DNA of 64,000 nucleotides from Paenarthrobacter nicotinovorans. Its GTDB lineage: Bacteria; Actinomycetota; Actinomycetes; Actinomycetales; Micrococcaceae. A program made the translations under genes and the position numbers. Positions 17,654 to 25,470 of the stretch are shown piece after piece. The notes under the pieces were generated by a model. The model saw nothing but the letters and a program-made list of their open reading frames with translations, did not search any database and had not been told where the DNA came from. The stretch lies in the NCBI RefSeq assembly GCF_007670255.1, contig NZ_SZVS01000005.1, positions 62,001 through 126,000 on the forward strand, written 5' to 3'. The first letter of the stretch is position 1; each line of letters opens with the position of its first letter.

Positions 17654-19218
17654 ACCTCGCAAACCTGTCACCGCTGGCCGTCCTCCTCCCCATCCTGGGC
17701 GCCGCGCTGGCGTTCCTGCTGATCCGGCACCAGACTGCCCAGCGGGTAGTCAGCATCGGCATCCTCAGCAGCACCTTGCTCCTGGAATGCCTCCTGCTGT
17801 TCTCCGTTTGGAGCGGCGGCACCACCTCCGTCACTTTGGGTGGCTGGCTGCCGCCTTGGGGCGTGGTGCTGGTCGTAGACCAGTTCTCTTCGCTCATGCT
17901 GGTGGTTTCGTCCGTGGTGAGCCTGGCGGTTTTGATCTACGCGACGGGCCAGGGCATGGCCGACGGCGACCAGGAAGCGCCCGTTTCGATCTTCCACCCC
18001 ACGTACCTCATCCTGGTGGCGGGCGTCTCCAATGCCTTCCTCACAGGTGACCTCTTCAACCTTTACGTCGGCTTCGAGATCCTGCTGACCGCAAGCTATG
18101 TGCTCATGACCCTGGGCGGCACCGGTCCGCGCATCCGTGCCGGTGTCACGTACGTGGTGGTCTCTGTAGTGTCGTCCGTCCTCTTCCTCATTGCCATTGC
18201 CATGATTTACGGGGCCACAGGGACCATTACGATGGCGGACCTGGCGGTTAAGCTGGCTGAACTGGACCCGGGCACGCAGAACTTGCTGCACGTGATGCTC
18301 CTGGTGGCGTTCGGTATCAAGGCGGCTGTCTTCCCCTTGTCGTTCTGGCTTCCCGACTCCTATCCCACGGCCCCGGCCCCCGTTACAGCGGTGTTCGCAG
18401 GCTTGCTGACCAAGGTGGGCGTCTATGCGATGGTCCGGACTGAAACCCTCCTGTTCCCCGGAGACACCCTCAACGTCCCCTTGATGGTGGTGGCGCTGCT
18501 GACCATGGTGGTGGGCATTCTGGGTGCCTTGGCCCAGAGCGACATCAAACGTCTGCTGTCCTTCACCCTGGTCAGCCATATCGGGTACATGGTGTTCGGG
18601 CTGGCCATCAGCTCGGTGTCCGGCCTGGGCGCGGCTGTGTTCTACGTGGCACACCACATCACCGTACAGACCAGCCTGTTCCTGGTGACGGGCCTGATTG
18701 AACGTCGTGGCGGCAGTTCATCAATTGACCGGCTGGGTGGCCTGGCCAAGCTCTCGCCTTTGCTGGCGTTGCTGTTCTTCGTACCGGCCATGAACCTGGC
18801 AGGTATTCCACCGTTCTCCGGGTTCCTTGGAAAGCTTGGCCTCCTGCAGGCGGGCGTGGAACTCGGCACACCGTTGGCGATCGTGCTGGTTGTGGGCGGC
18901 GTGGTCACCAGCCTCCTGACCCTGCTGGCCATCGCAAGGGTTTGGAACAGGGCTTTCTGGCGCAAACCCGAAGACGCCGAGTACCCGGACCCCGTGCTGC
19001 TGACCCCCGGTAACGTCGGAGTGCTGCCGCGCACCATGGTGGGTTCCACGGCAGCGTTGGTGGTGTTCGGTGTGGCGTTGACGGTCTTCGCCGGCCCTCT
19101 CTTCCAGATCGCGGACGGTTCGGCTGAAATCATGTTGGACCGCTCGGCCTACATCCATTCCGTGCTGGGCGACGCCGTTGAGGTGCCGCCCCTGCCTCAG
19201 AACAGTGGTGCCAAATGA
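17650..19218 (+). CDS. mrpD: Mrp antiporter subunit D (NuoN/M-like)
   Basis: 522 residues from GTG 17650, overlapping mrpC by 4 nt. A proton-antiporter-like (Proton_antipo_M) domain covers most of the protein: VGFEILLTASYVLMTLGG, FPLSFWLPDSYPTAPAPVTA with its conserved Lys/Pro residues, FAGLLTKVGVYAMVR, and GIPPFSGFLGKLGLLQAG. It is the second large channel-forming subunit of the Mrp complex. Confidence 0.94.
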   Translation: MNLANLSPLAVLLPILGAALAFLLIRHQTAQRVVSIGILSSTLLLECLLLFSVWSGGTTSVTLGGWLPPWGVVLVVDQFSSLMLVVSSVVSLAVLIYATGQGMADGDQEAPVSIFHPTYLILVAGVSNAFLTGDLFNLYVGFEILLTASYVLMTLGGTGPRIRAGVTYVVVSVVSSVLFLIAIAMIYGATGTITMADLAVKLAELDPGTQNLLHVMLLVAFGIKAAVFPLSFWLPDSYPTAPAPVTAVFAGLLTKVGVYAMVRTETLLFPGDTLNVPLMVVALLTMVVGILGALAQSDIKRLLSFTLVSHIGYMVFGLAISSVSGLGAAVFYVAHHITVQTSLFLVTGLIERRGGSSSIDRLGGLAKLSPLLALLFFVPAMNLAGIPPFSGFLGKLGLLQAGVELGTPLAIVLVVGGVVTSLLTLLAIARVWNRAFWRKPEDAEYPDPVLLTPGNVGVLPRTMVGSTAALVVFGVALTVFAGPLFQIADGSAEIMLDRSAYIHSVLGDAVEVPPLPQNSGAK

Positions 19219-19781
19219 GCCGCAAACCGACCTCGTTCCGCACGGAACTGCCTCTGCTCATCTGGTTGGTCATCGTGTGGGGTGCGCTGTGGCGGGACTT
19301 CAGCCCCGGAAACCTGCTCTTCGGCGCGCTGATCGCCGTGCTGGTTGCCAAGTTCTTTTACCTCCCGCCCGTGGAGCTCAGCGGCAGGTTCAATGTCCTG
19401 CGCGCCATTCCGTTCGCCGTGGTCTTCCTCGCGAAAGTGGTGGCAGCGAGCTTCGTGGTCCTGTACCTGGCTGTGGTCAAAGGGCCCAAGGTGCGCAGCG
19501 CCGTCGTCGCTGTTCCCTTGCGGAGCCATTCGGACCTCATGGTGACTGCGACCGGCCACGTCATATCGCTGATCCCCGGGTCCCTGGTTGTGGAGGTGGA
19601 CCGTTCGACGTCCACCCTGTACCTGCACGCACTCAACATTGACGGGGAAGCGGACATCGCGAAAATACGCCACGAAACCCAGAACATCGAGGCCGGGCTG
19701 ATCCGCATCATGGGTACCCGGGAAGAGGTCGAGGCGCTGAAAGCGGAACCCCGGGCCGGCCTGGAAGGGGCAGCGCTGTGA
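19215..19781 (+). CDS. mrpE: Mrp antiporter subunit E
   Basis: 188 residues, starting ATGA-style on the mrpD stop. MrpE features: N-terminal helices (LLIWLVIVWGALWRDFSPGN), central FAVVFLAKVVAASFVVLYLA, and the conserved ATGHVISLIPGSLVVEVD near position 120. It is needed for complex assembly and function. Length is typical. Confidence 0.92.
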   Translation: MSRKPTSFRTELPLLIWLVIVWGALWRDFSPGNLLFGALIAVLVAKFFYLPPVELSGRFNVLRAIPFAVVFLAKVVAASFVVLYLAVVKGPKVRSAVVAVPLRSHSDLMVTATGHVISLIPGSLVVEVDRSTSTLYLHALNIDGEADIAKIRHETQNIEAGLIRIMGTREEVEALKAEPRAGLEGAAL

Positions 19782-20056
19782 AGGAATTTGTCTTGGTTGC
19801 TACGGCGGTGATCCTCAGCCTCGCAGCTGCAGGTGCAATCATCCGCATCGCGATCGGTCCGTCCCTGCTGGACCGCGTCCTCGCCTCCGATGTCCTGCTG
19901 GCCATCGTGGGTGCAGCCCTCGCCGTGGACATGGCAGTGAACCGGCACCTGAACAACCTGATGCTCCTGGTGGCACTTGCGATCATCGGGTTCATCGGCT
20001 CGGTAACGGTTGCCCGCTTTGTGGCCGAGAGGAGGGAACACAGCAATGAATCCTGA
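19778..20056 (+). CDS. mrpF: Mrp antiporter subunit F
   Basis: 92 residues, three helices, with the hallmark IAIGPSLLDRVLASDVLLAI followed by VDMAVNRHLNNLMLLVALAI. GTG start overlaps mrpE by 4 nt. Small membrane subunit of the Mrp complex. Confidence 0.92.
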   Translation: MKEFVLVATAVILSLAAAGAIIRIAIGPSLLDRVLASDVLLAIVGAALAVDMAVNRHLNNLMLLVALAIIGFIGSVTVARFVAERREHSNES

Positions 20057-20435
20057 TGCCTCCGGCGTGGACGTCGTCATCGACGCCGTTACCGTCGTGT
20101 TCCTGATTGTCGGTGCGCTGATGTCGCTCGGTGCTGCGATCGGCCTGCTGCGGTTTCCGGAGCTTATGAGCCGCATGCACGCCGCCACCAAGCCGCAGGT
20201 GCTCGGACTGTTCCTGATGCTCTCGGCAATCGGCTTGCAGATGCGGACCTGGTGGGTCTGGCCGGTCCTGCTGGTGGCGTGGATCTTCCAGCTCCTCACG
20301 GCGCCGGTCTCCGCACATATGGTGGGACGTTCGGCGTACAGGACCAAGCACGGACACCGCGAGAAGCTCACCAAGGATGAACTCGAAGCCGTGGTCCAAA
20401 GGGCTGCCGCCGGCCAAGAGCCCCTGGAGCCCTAA
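20046..20435 (+). CDS. mrpG: Mrp antiporter subunit G
   Basis: 129 residues from ATG 20046, chosen because GGAGGGAACACAGCA precedes it and it overlaps mrpF by 11 nt; the frame is open upstream to 20010. MrpG signature: LIVGALMSLGAAIGLLRFPE, SRMHAATKPQVLGLFLMLSA. Last gene of the operon; a long palindrome begins 2 nt after its stop. Confidence 0.92.
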   Translation: MNPDASGVDVVIDAVTVVFLIVGALMSLGAAIGLLRFPELMSRMHAATKPQVLGLFLMLSAIGLQMRTWWVWPVLLVAWIFQLLTAPVSAHMVGRSAYRTKHGHREKLTKDELEAVVQRAAAGQEPLEP

Positions 20436-20436
20436 G

Positions 20437-20501
20437 GCAACGCGGGGTCACTTATGGCCCATCCCCAGGGGATTTATGGGCCATAAGTGACCCCGCGTTG
20501 C
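20437..20501. repeat. Long perfect palindrome, bidirectional terminator or REP-like element
   Basis: Two 26-bp arms (20437-20462 and 20476-20501) are perfect complements around a 13-nt centre; the arms contain GGGGTCACTTATGGCCC. It sits between the convergent mrpG and DUF4235 genes and starts 2 nt after the mrpG stop. It could terminate both transcripts, though neither side has a strong T-tract. Confidence 0.8.
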
Positions 20502-20510
20502 TTCTCCTGC

Positions 20511-20771
20511 TTAGACGATGTCCTGCGACTTCGCGAAACGGGCAATGGCCCGCTGCGTGCCCCGGCTGGTGAGGACTTGGATCAGCGTGCTCACGAAGGC
20601 GGAAACCAACGCAAACGTCAGGGCCGAACGAAGGCTCGTTTCCATGTCGTCGTGGCCTGTGGGCGGCTTGCTGCCCGTGGCCTTTTCCCAGCCTTTGTTG
20701 ACGAGTTTGGTACCGACAAAGCCTGCGCCGAGGCTAATCCCCGTGCCCAACAGCTTGAAGAAGAGGTTCAT
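20511..20771 (-). CDS. DUF4235 family small membrane protein
   Basis: 86 residues with the DUF4235 start (FFKLLGTGISLGAGFVGTKL, then VNKGWEKATG) and two predicted helices (8-25 and 48-66). Function of the family is unknown; members are common in actinobacteria. It is monocistronic and convergent with the Mrp operon. Confidence 0.85.
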   Translation of the reverse strand: MNLFFKLLGTGISLGAGFVGTKLVNKGWEKATGSKPPTGHDDMETSLRSALTFALVSAFVSTLIQVLTSRGTQRAIARFAKSQDIV

Positions 20772-20796
20772 GCCCCCAGCCTAGCTGTACGGCAGG

Positions 20797-21486
20797 CTAC
20801 CTGCGGCTCTCCCTTTCCTTGAGAAACGCAGTCAAGGAACCGACCGGCGCCAGCACCGGGATCACTGGGTGCTCGGCCGACCAAACGGCGTCCACGGAGT
20901 CGAAAGCCGCGAGTTCCTTGAGCAGGTAATACGTGGGCGGCATCAACTTAAGTCTGCCTTCTGCTTCGGAAGCCAAGATTCCGCTGACAGGCATCCACAG
21001 TGATTGCCAGGCTTCCGTGGTCTGGTGGCGTGGCTGTGCTTCCGGGACGGGCTTGGCGAGGTAGAAGTAGGTGTCGAAACGCTTGGGCATGTCCACGGGA
21101 GTGATCCAGTTGGCCCACGGACGCAGGGCTGCGGCCTCTATGGCCAGCCCCGCTTCTTCCTGGACTTCGCGGATTGCTGCAGCAAGGACGGTCCCAGCGG
21201 CCTTCTGTGCCTGGGCTGGATCCGAGGAAATCGAACTCTGCCCCCAGGCGGCAGCGTGGCTGTGGAGAAGTTCCGCCGGGTAATCCCATCCGGCTTGATC
21301 CGCGGCATCCACCCGGCCGCCCGGGAACACCACCATTCCCGCCGCGAAGTCCATGGTGCTGACCCGGTGCTGGACGAACACTTCGAGCCCGGATGGGGTA
21401 TCGCGGAGCAGGATGACGCTGGCGGCGAGGCGTGGCTCGGACACTGGCGTGGTGTCGGGAAGGCTGGAACCGGGAAGATCCGTCAT
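20797..21486 (-). CDS. NUDIX hydrolase with interrupted Nudix box
   Basis: 229 residues. GMVVFPGGRVDAAD and the Nudix helix AAIREVQEEAGLAI are separated by an insertion of about 40 residues, the arrangement seen in the NUDT7/8/19-like (CoA/acyl-CoA diphosphatase) branch. The RExxEE core is intact, so catalysis with Mg2+ is likely. Substrate is inferred only from the insertion. It is divergent from the TPP-riboswitch operon. Confidence 0.85.
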   Translation of the reverse strand: MTDLPGSSLPDTTPVSEPRLAASVILLRDTPSGLEVFVQHRVSTMDFAAGMVVFPGGRVDAADQAGWDYPAELLHSHAAAWGQSSISSDPAQAQKAAGTVLAAAIREVQEEAGLAIEAAALRPWANWITPVDMPKRFDTYFYLAKPVPEAQPRHQTTEAWQSLWMPVSGILASEAEGRLKLMPPTYYLLKELAAFDSVDAVWSAEHPVIPVLAPVGSLTAFLKERESRR

Positions 21487-21665
21487 GAAGTCATTCTTGC
21501 AGGTGCGTTGCGGGGCCTGCTCTGCGTGCTACGAGCGTGGAATGGGGCGCAGAGCGGGCCTCGCAACGGCAAGGACGGAATGTGACCCCGCCTACCCCGT
21601 CTGGCCCGGCCTCCCAAGCACGCCAAGGTGTAAACTGAACCAGCCCATCAGGGCAGATTTGATAA

Positions 21666-21783
21666 CGACAGGGGAGCGCCGCCGTCGAATCCTGCACCAC
21701 GCAGGAGACGCGAGGGCGCTGAGAGTGCGGACAGCCGCAGACCCTCGAACCTGATCCGGTTAGTACCGGCGCAAGGGAGTCGA
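21666..21783 (+). promoter_or_regulatory. TPP (thi-box) riboswitch
   Basis: The conserved cores are present in order: ACAGGGGAGC (5' side), CTGAGAGT at 21719-21726, ACCCTCGAACCTGATC at 21741-21756, GGTTAGTACC and GCAAGGGAG. This is a canonical TPP aptamer about 90 nt upstream of ykoE, so the transporter operon is shut down when thiamine pyrophosphate is plentiful. Confidence 0.95.
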
Positions 21784-21844
21784 GCTTCTCAGAGTGTCCG
21801 GGTCCGGACGGCGCACGCCGGCCGGAAACCGGGGAGCACTTTCC

Positions 21845-21864
21845 CCTCCTGTAACCTCAGGAGG
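21845..21864 (+). promoter_or_regulatory. Shine-Dalgarno-sequestering hairpin of ykoE
   Basis: CCTCCTG (21845-21851) pairs perfectly with CAGGAGG (21858-21864), and the right arm is the ykoE ribosome-binding site AGGAGG, 7 nt before the ATG. This is the likely expression platform, so TPP control should act on translation start; no T-tract terminator is seen. Confidence 0.7.
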
Positions 21865-21871
21865 CAGAAAA

Positions 21872-22492
21872 ATGACCACGGTAAACGTGAAGAAGACCAG
21901 TTACGGCTGGCGAGTTGTAGACATCGTAGTGGCAGCCCTCATCGCCATCGCCGGCGGTGTCATCTTCTGGGCCTGGTCCCAGGGCGCCGCGATCGTATCC
22001 ATCCCCATGAACGCGGCCTACCCGCCCTTGACCGGCCTCATCGCCGGTGGCTGGATGATCCCCGCCGTCCTGGGCATGCTCATTATCCGCAAGCCCGGCG
22101 CAGCCCTGTTCTGCGAGGCTGTGGCCGCCACCGGCGAACTCATCATGGGCTCGCAGTACGGCACCACGGTGCTGATCTCCGGCATCCTGCAGGGCCTCGG
22201 CGCCGAGCTCATCTTCGCGGCGTTCCGCTACAAGAAGTTCAACCTGCCCACGTCGCTTCTCGCGGGTGCAGGTGCCGGACTCTTCTGCGGCCTCAACGAC
22301 TCCTTCCTCCCGTGGGGCTGGAACATCGCCTATGAGGCCATCGACAAGCTCACCTACATCGCGTTCTGCACGCTTTCCGGCGCGATCATCGCAGGGGCCC
22401 TTTCCTGGGTGGCCACCCGCGGTCTGGCGAAGACGGGCGTTCTCAGCTCCTTCGCCTCGCGCAAGGCCGCTTCGGAGCCAGTCTTCAGCTGA
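21872..22492 (+). CDS. ykoE: YkoE: substrate-binding S component of thiamine/HMP ECF transporter
   Basis: 206 residues from ATG 21872 (AGGAGG 7 nt upstream; the frame is open further up but overlaps the leader). Multi-span membrane protein with the YkoE-type start YGWRVVDIVVAALIAIAGG and the segment AVAATGELIMGSQYGTTVLI. It binds thiamine or its pyrimidine precursor HMP; energy comes from the downstream YkoD/YkoC. Directly under the TPP riboswitch. Confidence 0.92.
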   Translation: MTTVNVKKTSYGWRVVDIVVAALIAIAGGVIFWAWSQGAAIVSIPMNAAYPPLTGLIAGGWMIPAVLGMLIIRKPGAALFCEAVAATGELIMGSQYGTTVLISGILQGLGAELIFAAFRYKKFNLPTSLLAGAGAGLFCGLNDSFLPWGWNIAYEAIDKLTYIAFCTLSGAIIAGALSWVATRGLAKTGVLSSFASRKAASEPVFS

Positions 22493-24048
22493 TGCCCGCT
22501 ACACAGAGCGGTACGGTCAAGCCTGCCGCCATTACCGCCGAGGGGTGGGGGTGGCGGCATGCCGGGCGCTCCACGCCTGCCATCCAGGGCCTGGACCTGC
22601 GGATCGAGCCGGGGGAGCGGGTCCTCCTGCTGGGCCCTTCCGGGGTCGGCAAGTCCACGCTCCTGCACGCCCTGGCCGGGGTGCTGGGTGATGAGGAAGA
22701 CGACTCGGACGAGACCGGCTCGCTGCTGATCGACAGCGTCGCGCCCCGCGAGTCCCGTGGCCGGGCGGGGCTGATGCAGCAGGACCCCGAAACCCAGGTG
22801 ATCCTCTCGCGCGTGGGCGACGACGTCGCCTTCGGTGCGGAGAACTTGGCTGTGCCCCGGGACGAGATCTGGTCCCGCGTGCATGAAGCGCTCGACGACG
22901 TCGGCTTGCGTACCGCTGCCTGCGGCGGTTTGGCGTTGGACCACCCGACGGCGGCACTCTCCGGTGGCCAGAAGCAGCGGCTCGCGTTGGCGGGCATTCT
23001 GGCGATGCGGCCCGGGCTGATCCTGCTCGACGAGCCCACGGCCAACCTTGACCCCGCAGGCGTACTGGAGGTCCGGGACGCGGTGCGCCGCTGCCTGGAC
23101 AAGACCGGTGCCACGCTGGTGGTCGTGGAGCACAGGGTGTCCGTGTGGAAGGACCTGGTGGACCGGATCGTGGTCCTGCAGCCCGGTTCTGCCGGTGGGG
23201 GAACACTGCTGGACGGGCCGCCGGACCAGGTTCTCTCCGAGGCACGATCCATGCTGATGGCAGCGGGCGTATGGGTACCCGGTTACGTTCCCGCGACCCG
23301 GGCACGGCTGCAGGCGGACGGTCCCCGCGAGCTGCTCCTCGTGGCCCAGGACTTGGCGGTTTCCCGGGAAAAGCCCAAGCGGAAGGGCTTCAGGACCATC
23401 CCGCCCGTTCCCGCGCAGAAAGACATCACGGCCCAGGTCAGGGCCGGCCAGGCACTGACCATTACCGGGCCGAACGGGGCCGGCAAGTCCACCTTCGCAC
23501 TCACCTTGGCTGGTCTTCTGGCGCCGGTGGACGGCGCGGTGAGTGCCGGCGTCGAGCTTTCACAAGGAGCGGGCATTGACCCGTACAAATGGAAAGCCGA
23601 TCAGCTGATCTCCCGGATTGGCACTGTCTTCCAGGAGCCGGAGCACCAATTCGTCACCGGCAAAGTCCTGGACGAGCTCATGTTCGGCCCCAGGCACCTC
23701 GGCCACGGCGAAGAGCGCGTTGACGAACTCGTGGAGCGGTTGAGGCTGGGCCATTTGGTGGACGCGAATCCCTACACCTTGTCCGGCGGGGAGAAGCGGA
23801 GGCTCTCAGTAGCCACAGTGCTGGCAGCCCACCCCAAGGTGCTGGTCCTGGATGAGCCCACGTTCGGTCAGGACGCCAATACCTGGGCAGAGCTGGCGTC
23901 GTTCCTTTCGGAGCTGCTCGATGCCGGGACGGCCGTCGTGTCGGTGACCCACGATCAGGAGTTCAGCGCGGTCCTGGGCGGGACGGAGCTGCGGCCGGGG
24001 CCGGCAACACAGGGCGAAGCAGCGCATCGGGAAGCGGGTGCCGCGTGA
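22492..24048 (+). CDS. ykoD: YkoD: tandem ABC ATPase of the thiamine/HMP transporter
   Basis: 518 residues with two ATP-binding modules: Walker A GPSGVGKST (48-56), signature LSGGQ (156-160), Walker B ILLDEP (177-182); second Walker A GPNGAGKST (326-334) and LSGGE (430-434). One polypeptide supplies both ECF ATPases. Its start overlaps the ykoE stop by 1 nt (TGATG), and its stop overlaps ykoC by 4 nt. Confidence 0.94.
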   Translation: MPATQSGTVKPAAITAEGWGWRHAGRSTPAIQGLDLRIEPGERVLLLGPSGVGKSTLLHALAGVLGDEEDDSDETGSLLIDSVAPRESRGRAGLMQQDPETQVILSRVGDDVAFGAENLAVPRDEIWSRVHEALDDVGLRTAACGGLALDHPTAALSGGQKQRLALAGILAMRPGLILLDEPTANLDPAGVLEVRDAVRRCLDKTGATLVVVEHRVSVWKDLVDRIVVLQPGSAGGGTLLDGPPDQVLSEARSMLMAAGVWVPGYVPATRARLQADGPRELLLVAQDLAVSREKPKRKGFRTIPPVPAQKDITAQVRAGQALTITGPNGAGKSTFALTLAGLLAPVDGAVSAGVELSQGAGIDPYKWKADQLISRIGTVFQEPEHQFVTGKVLDELMFGPRHLGHGEERVDELVERLRLGHLVDANPYTLSGGEKRRLSVATVLAAHPKVLVLDEPTFGQDANTWAELASFLSELLDAGTAVVSVTHDQEFSAVLGGTELRPGPATQGEAAHREAGAA

Positions 24049-24839
24049 GGGATGCCCTGAACCTGAGCGGAAACCACGCACTCCTGACCCGGGCGAACCC
24101 CCTGGCGAAGTTCGTGGCCGTATTCTTCATCTCGCTGGTGCTGGCCCTGTCCATCGACTGGGTTTCGGCATCCACTGCGCTGATTGCGGAACTGGCACTT
24201 TTCCCGTTGGCCGGCCTGACGTTGCGGCTGTTGTGGCTTCGCGCGTGGCCGCTGATCATCGCGGCAGTGATCGGGGGCTGGAGCACCGCCATTGTGGCCG
24301 CCGACAGCGGCGCTGTACTGCTCGACGTCGGACTCTGGTCCATCAGCGAAGGTTCCCTTCAGCTGGGGCTGGGTTTCATGCTGCGCGGCTTGGCGATCGC
24401 CCTCCCGGCGATCCTGCTGATGTCGTGCACAGACCCGACCGACCTTGCCGACGCCTTGGCCCAGAAAGCGAGGCTGCCGCACCGCTTTGTCCTTGGTTCC
24501 CTTGCTGCCATGAGGCTGGTGGGCCTCATGGCGGAGGAATGGCAGACCATCGGAATGGCCCGACGCGCCCGGGGTGTCGGCTCTCAGGGCAGCCCGCTGC
24601 AGAGGCTCAAGGCGACGCTGGGGCAGAGTTTCGGTCTGCTGGTCCAGGCTGTCCGGCGGGCTTCGAGATTGGCCGTGACCATGGAAGCGCGCGGCTTCGG
24701 GGGCGGACAACGGACCTGGGCGCGCGAATCCACCTACTCACTCCTGGACGTGTGGGTGGTGCTCGGCGGGGTGCTGGTTGCCGCGGCCGCTGTGCTGACC
24801 GCTGTGGGTGCCGGGACGTGGAGCTTCGTCTGGCGCTAG
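24045..24839 (+). CDS. ykoC: YkoC: ECF transporter transmembrane T component
   Basis: 264 residues from GTG 24045. CbiQ/EcfT-type protein: NPLAKFVAVFFISLVLALSI at the start, then the coupling motifs MARRARGVG and the second Ala-Arg-Gly loop MEARGFGGG that contact the ATPases. It completes the YkoEDC transporter. It ends 4 nt from the convergent acyltransferase gene. Confidence 0.92.
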   Translation: MRDALNLSGNHALLTRANPLAKFVAVFFISLVLALSIDWVSASTALIAELALFPLAGLTLRLLWLRAWPLIIAAVIGGWSTAIVAADSGAVLLDVGLWSISEGSLQLGLGFMLRGLAIALPAILLMSCTDPTDLADALAQKARLPHRFVLGSLAAMRLVGLMAEEWQTIGMARRARGVGSQGSPLQRLKATLGQSFGLLVQAVRRASRLAVTMEARGFGGGQRTWARESTYSLLDVWVVLGGVLVAAAAVLTAVGAGTWSFVWR

Positions 24840-24843
24840 CTGC

Positions 24844-25437
24844 CTAGCGCTGGCGCTGGATTTCCTCGAAGCCGGCGCGGGTCAGGAAGCCCAGTTGGGC
24901 TTCCTTTTCTTCCAGCTGGATGATCGGGCCCAATTCGAAGCAGGTGGCTTCGAGCCGGCGAAGGGCTTTGGCGTTGCGGGCATCCGGTTCCACGACGATC
25001 CTGTCCTTGCCCGGTACGGAGAACATGTACTTGATGAGCGAGGTTGCCAGGCGGGGCGTGAAGTGCGGGATGGGTCGGGTGGCCGGGGCGAGCAGGAGGT
25101 GCATTCCGATGTCCTCGGCCCGGGCCGGATAGGCCTCTCCCACGGGGTCGTGCAACGGCTCATAGGTCTGGAACAAAGCCAGCGGTTCGCCGTCGAGGAT
25201 CACCAGGAACGCGTGGTGGGTGTCCAGTGAGTCAAGGAATTCGTAGATGCCCAGTACTTCCTCACGCGGCTTCTCCGTCATGCCCCAGAACCTGGCCCTG
25301 GGCTGCGAGACCCACTCGTGGATGAGTCCGATGTCCTCGGCCGGGATCAGGGGAACGATCCGCAGCGGGCCCCAGCCGTCGAGCTCCTCGGCGTAGACGG
25401 TGGTGCGGGCAGAGAAATCCTGTGCGGTGGTGGTCAT
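24844..25437 (-). CDS. GNAT-family N-acyltransferase, siderophore-biosynthesis type (IucB/RhbD/MbtK-like)
   Basis: 197 residues. The GNAT core has FLVILDGEPLALFQTYEPLH, MHLLLAPATRPIPHFTPRLA and VVEPDARNAKALRRLEATCF, the pattern of hydroxylysine/lysine N-acyltransferases in siderophore pathways. It would transfer an acyl group from acyl-CoA to an N6-hydroxylysine-like amine. AAGGAA precedes the ATG. It lies 33 nt downstream of the penicillin-acylase-family gene, apparently in the same iron-box transcript. The other siderophore biosynthesis genes are not in this window. Confidence 0.75.
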   Translation of the reverse strand: MTTTAQDFSARTTVYAEELDGWGPLRIVPLIPAEDIGLIHEWVSQPRARFWGMTEKPREEVLGIYEFLDSLDTHHAFLVILDGEPLALFQTYEPLHDPVGEAYPARAEDIGMHLLLAPATRPIPHFTPRLATSLIKYMFSVPGKDRIVVEPDARNAKALRRLEATCFELGPIIQLEEKEAQLGFLTRAGFEEIQRQR

Positions 25438-25470
25438 GGTTTCCTTCGGTTGATGCGGCCGGTGCCGCTG

